Shown: piece after piece, positions 60,640 through 62,221 of the stretch
How the letters are laid out: each line of letters opens with the position of its first letter
Position numbering within the stretch: position 1 is the stretch's first letter
NCBI GenBank assembly: GCA_905250885.1
Contig: CAJNOQ010000220.1
Coordinates: 1-62,221 of the forward strand
DNA from: Didymodactylos carnosus
Taxonomy: Eukaryota; Rotifera; Eurotatoria; Philodinida; Philodinidae
DNA length: 62,221 nt
Reading direction: 5' to 3'
Made by a program: the position numbers and the translations under genes
Notes under the pieces: generated by a model
Told to the model about the DNA's origin: nothing
Seen by the model: the letters and a program-made list of their open reading frames with translations, nothing else
The model's database searches: none

Positions 60640-61860
60640 ATTGTGTGCCCTAGAAAGAAATAAAATCTAAGCCTATACTATTCAAGCAAAGTCGAAGTTA
60701 TTACCACGCAGTTCGAAAGCGTAACAGAATATTCCAAAAGTATAAATATAGGGATACTACGCAAGCGAAAGAAAGTTTTCAAAGGTGGAGGAAAGACGCA
60801 AAGAAAGAGTTAACCAAAGATAAATTAGCATTTTTTAGTCATTTAGCAGAATCTTTTACCTCTCCATCAACATTCGGGACTGCTATAAACCGAGTAAGAC
60901 AAGGTAATTCAAGTCTTCCTGGCACCATGTTCAGTAGGTCAGATACAGCTTCGACGGATCAGGACAAGGCAAACTTATTTAGCAAACATTTCTCTACTGT
61001 TATTCTTCCCACAGCTGGACCTATGCCTACTCAGCTATCAAATTTCGCTTCAACATTAGTACTGAACCTTGTACGTCCAACTGTTGAGCAAATAATCGAC
61101 GCTATCAATAGCCTACGTGACGATATTGCATGCAGTCCAGACGAAATCCCAGCGACTGTATTAAAAAAAACGTTAGTATCATTTCTATACAGCTGCACCA
61201 TATCTTTGAATTATCCTTCGAGACAGAAGAATTTCCTAATAAATGGAAAGTTGCTACAGTCAGTCTGACCTATAAAAAGGGTCCTAAAAATATTGTGTCT
61301 AATTATAGACCAATATCTCTCCTTAGTATCGCTAGTAAAATCCTTGAAAGATTCGTTTATAATCACCTTTCTAACCATCTTAATTCAAACATTTTTTGTC
61401 AAATAACCAGTTTGGCTTTAGGTCCAAGACCTCAACCATTGATGCACTTCTTTACCTATTAAATAACTTGACAAAGAATTTAAATACACAACCACCAGTA
61501 GATACCATCTTGGTCGCGTTTGACTTAAAAAAGCCTTTGATAAGGTCTCATTTCAAATAATTCTATCGCGTTTAGCGTTGCTAGGTTTGTCATCGAATGT
61601 GCTAAAATGGTTTACTAGTTATTTGACTAACCGCTATCAGCGAGTACGTGTTGTCCCCTGCTTTATCTGCGCCTACGCCAGTACTCTCCGGGGTAGTACA
61701 AGGTTCAGTTCTTGGTGCCCTACTTTTCCTTATCTTCATAAATAAACTACCAATTGTAGTCCAATTACCAGCAGACAGTATACTTTTCGCCGATGATTGT
61801 ACACTCTACTGTCTAATGGTCTCGTCAGGTATGCCAGCTGTATGTCAAGAGAATATTTAA
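60640..61860 (+). pseudogene. LINE reverse transcriptase domain, frameshifted
   Basis: Fragments in order: FKQSRSYYHAVRKRNRIFQK, DKANLFSKHFSTV, SLRDDIACSPDEIPATVLKK, FPNKWKVATVSLTYKKGPKN, SNYRPISLLSIASKILERF, VAFDLKKAFDKV, GVVQGSVLGALLFLIFINKL and LFADDCTLYC. The catalytic FADD box is intact, but at least four frameshifts separate the blocks. The SNYRPISLL and GSVLGALLF motifs place it among non-LTR RTs. Confidence 0.85.
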
Positions 61861-62221
61861 AGATACACCCTCTTCAATTCGTCTACAAACTTATAAAACC
61901 TGCATATTAGCTAAACTAGATTACGCCTGTGCTCTGTATGATAATAACTTTGCTAATTTGGAAAGTCAAGTTGAATCAGTTCAAAAATTGGTGGCTCATA
62001 TGATCACACGTGATTTTCATACACCAGGAAAAGCCCTTGTCGAAAAACTAAAATTACCTTTACTCTTCGTGCGACGGAACTACTTCCGACTAGTGTATTT
62101 TTTTAAAGTTCTTAACGGCTTATCACCCTTATCTCGCTTCAATCTTATACAGTTTGATGTGAGTAGACGAATTGAAGAGGGTGTATCTTTAAATATTCTC
62201 TTGACATACAGCTGGCATACC
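61828..62221. repeat. Perfect 59-bp inverted repeat at the window end
   Basis: 61828-61886 (starts GGTATGCCAGCTGTATGTCA) is exactly repeated in reverse complement at 62163-62221, the last base of the window. The 276-bp spacer encodes the RT C-terminal region (TRDFHTPGKALVEKLKL, FVRRNYFRLVYFFKVLNGL). It may be a palindromic contig end or a real inversion within the LINE. Confidence 0.95.

Larger units (their letters stand above)
59180..62221 (+). mobile_element. Broken CR1-like non-LTR retrotransposon (LINE)
   Basis: In order on the plus strand: an esterase-like ORF1 piece, an apurinic-type endonuclease, a reverse transcriptase with an intact FADD box, and the RT C-terminal region. Stops and frameshifts occur throughout, and there is an apparent deletion between the FADD box and the C-terminal part. 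A 59-bp inverted repeat ends it at the window edge. An esterase domain in ORF1 points to the CR1-like group. No poly-A or 3' repeat is visible because the window ends. Confidence 0.82.

Overview
The window reads as a piece of a small AT-rich invertebrate genome. Genes are split by short introns, many of 50-90 bp, with GT(A/G)AG...TTTTAG borders. Protein families are metazoan: a CEP104 ciliary-tip protein, an FHIP1-type dynein adaptor subunit, a nicotinic-type Cys-loop receptor and a parkin-like RBR ligase. Composition, intron size, a WSC/C-type lectin receptor, AG acceptors a few bases upstream of start codons (spliced-leader-like) and a CR1-like LINE relic with an esterase-type domain all fit a bdelloid rotifer. 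That assignment is inference. No bacterial, plastid or viral genes were recognised.

Layout. 1-90 is a C-rich run, probably an assembly edge. 126-1095 (+) is the 3' part of an STK16-type kinase. 1096-8349 has no convincing gene and holds several repeat elements. 8350-10005 (+) is an intronless orphan 7TM receptor. 11169-16625 (-) is a complete 18-exon CEP104 orthologue. 16626-19800 is empty or decayed. 19801-22404 (-) is a WSC/C-type lectin membrane protein whose two open reading frames I join through one intron. 22405-25059 holds a hAT-type MITE and a hairpin-rich repeat block. 25060-26033 (+) is a short parkin-like RBR ligase. 26034-29352 holds two fold-back elements. 29353-34525 (+) is a nicotinic receptor alpha-like subunit. 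34526-38604 holds two copies of a CATGTAAAT-ended element and a LINE ORF1 relic with a PHD finger. 38621-48325 (+) is an 18-exon FHIP1/FAM160A orthologue. 49575-51541 (-) is a two-exon unknown gene with a fold-back element in its intron. 54208-54490 (-) is a 70-residue two-EF-hand protein. 57613-58602 is another fold-back element. 59180-62221 (+) is a broken CR1-like LINE. It ends in a perfect 59-bp inverted repeat at the window edge.

The genes do not form a pathway. CEP104 (cilium tip), FHIP1 (dynein cargo transport), nicotinic receptor (signalling) and RBR ligase (ubiquitin) are ordinary single genes next to each other.

The most unusual content is:
(i) at least six long fold-back elements plus shorter TIR elements, two with perfect 8-bp target duplications;
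(ii) a nicotinic subunit whose M1-M2 linker reads DSRKK instead of DSGEK;
(iii) a parkin-like ligase without UBL and RING0;
(iv) two frame-preserving candidate microexons in FHIP1;
(v) splice acceptors just upstream of five start codons.
Exon borders come from reading splice consensus and family conservation by eye, without transcript data.
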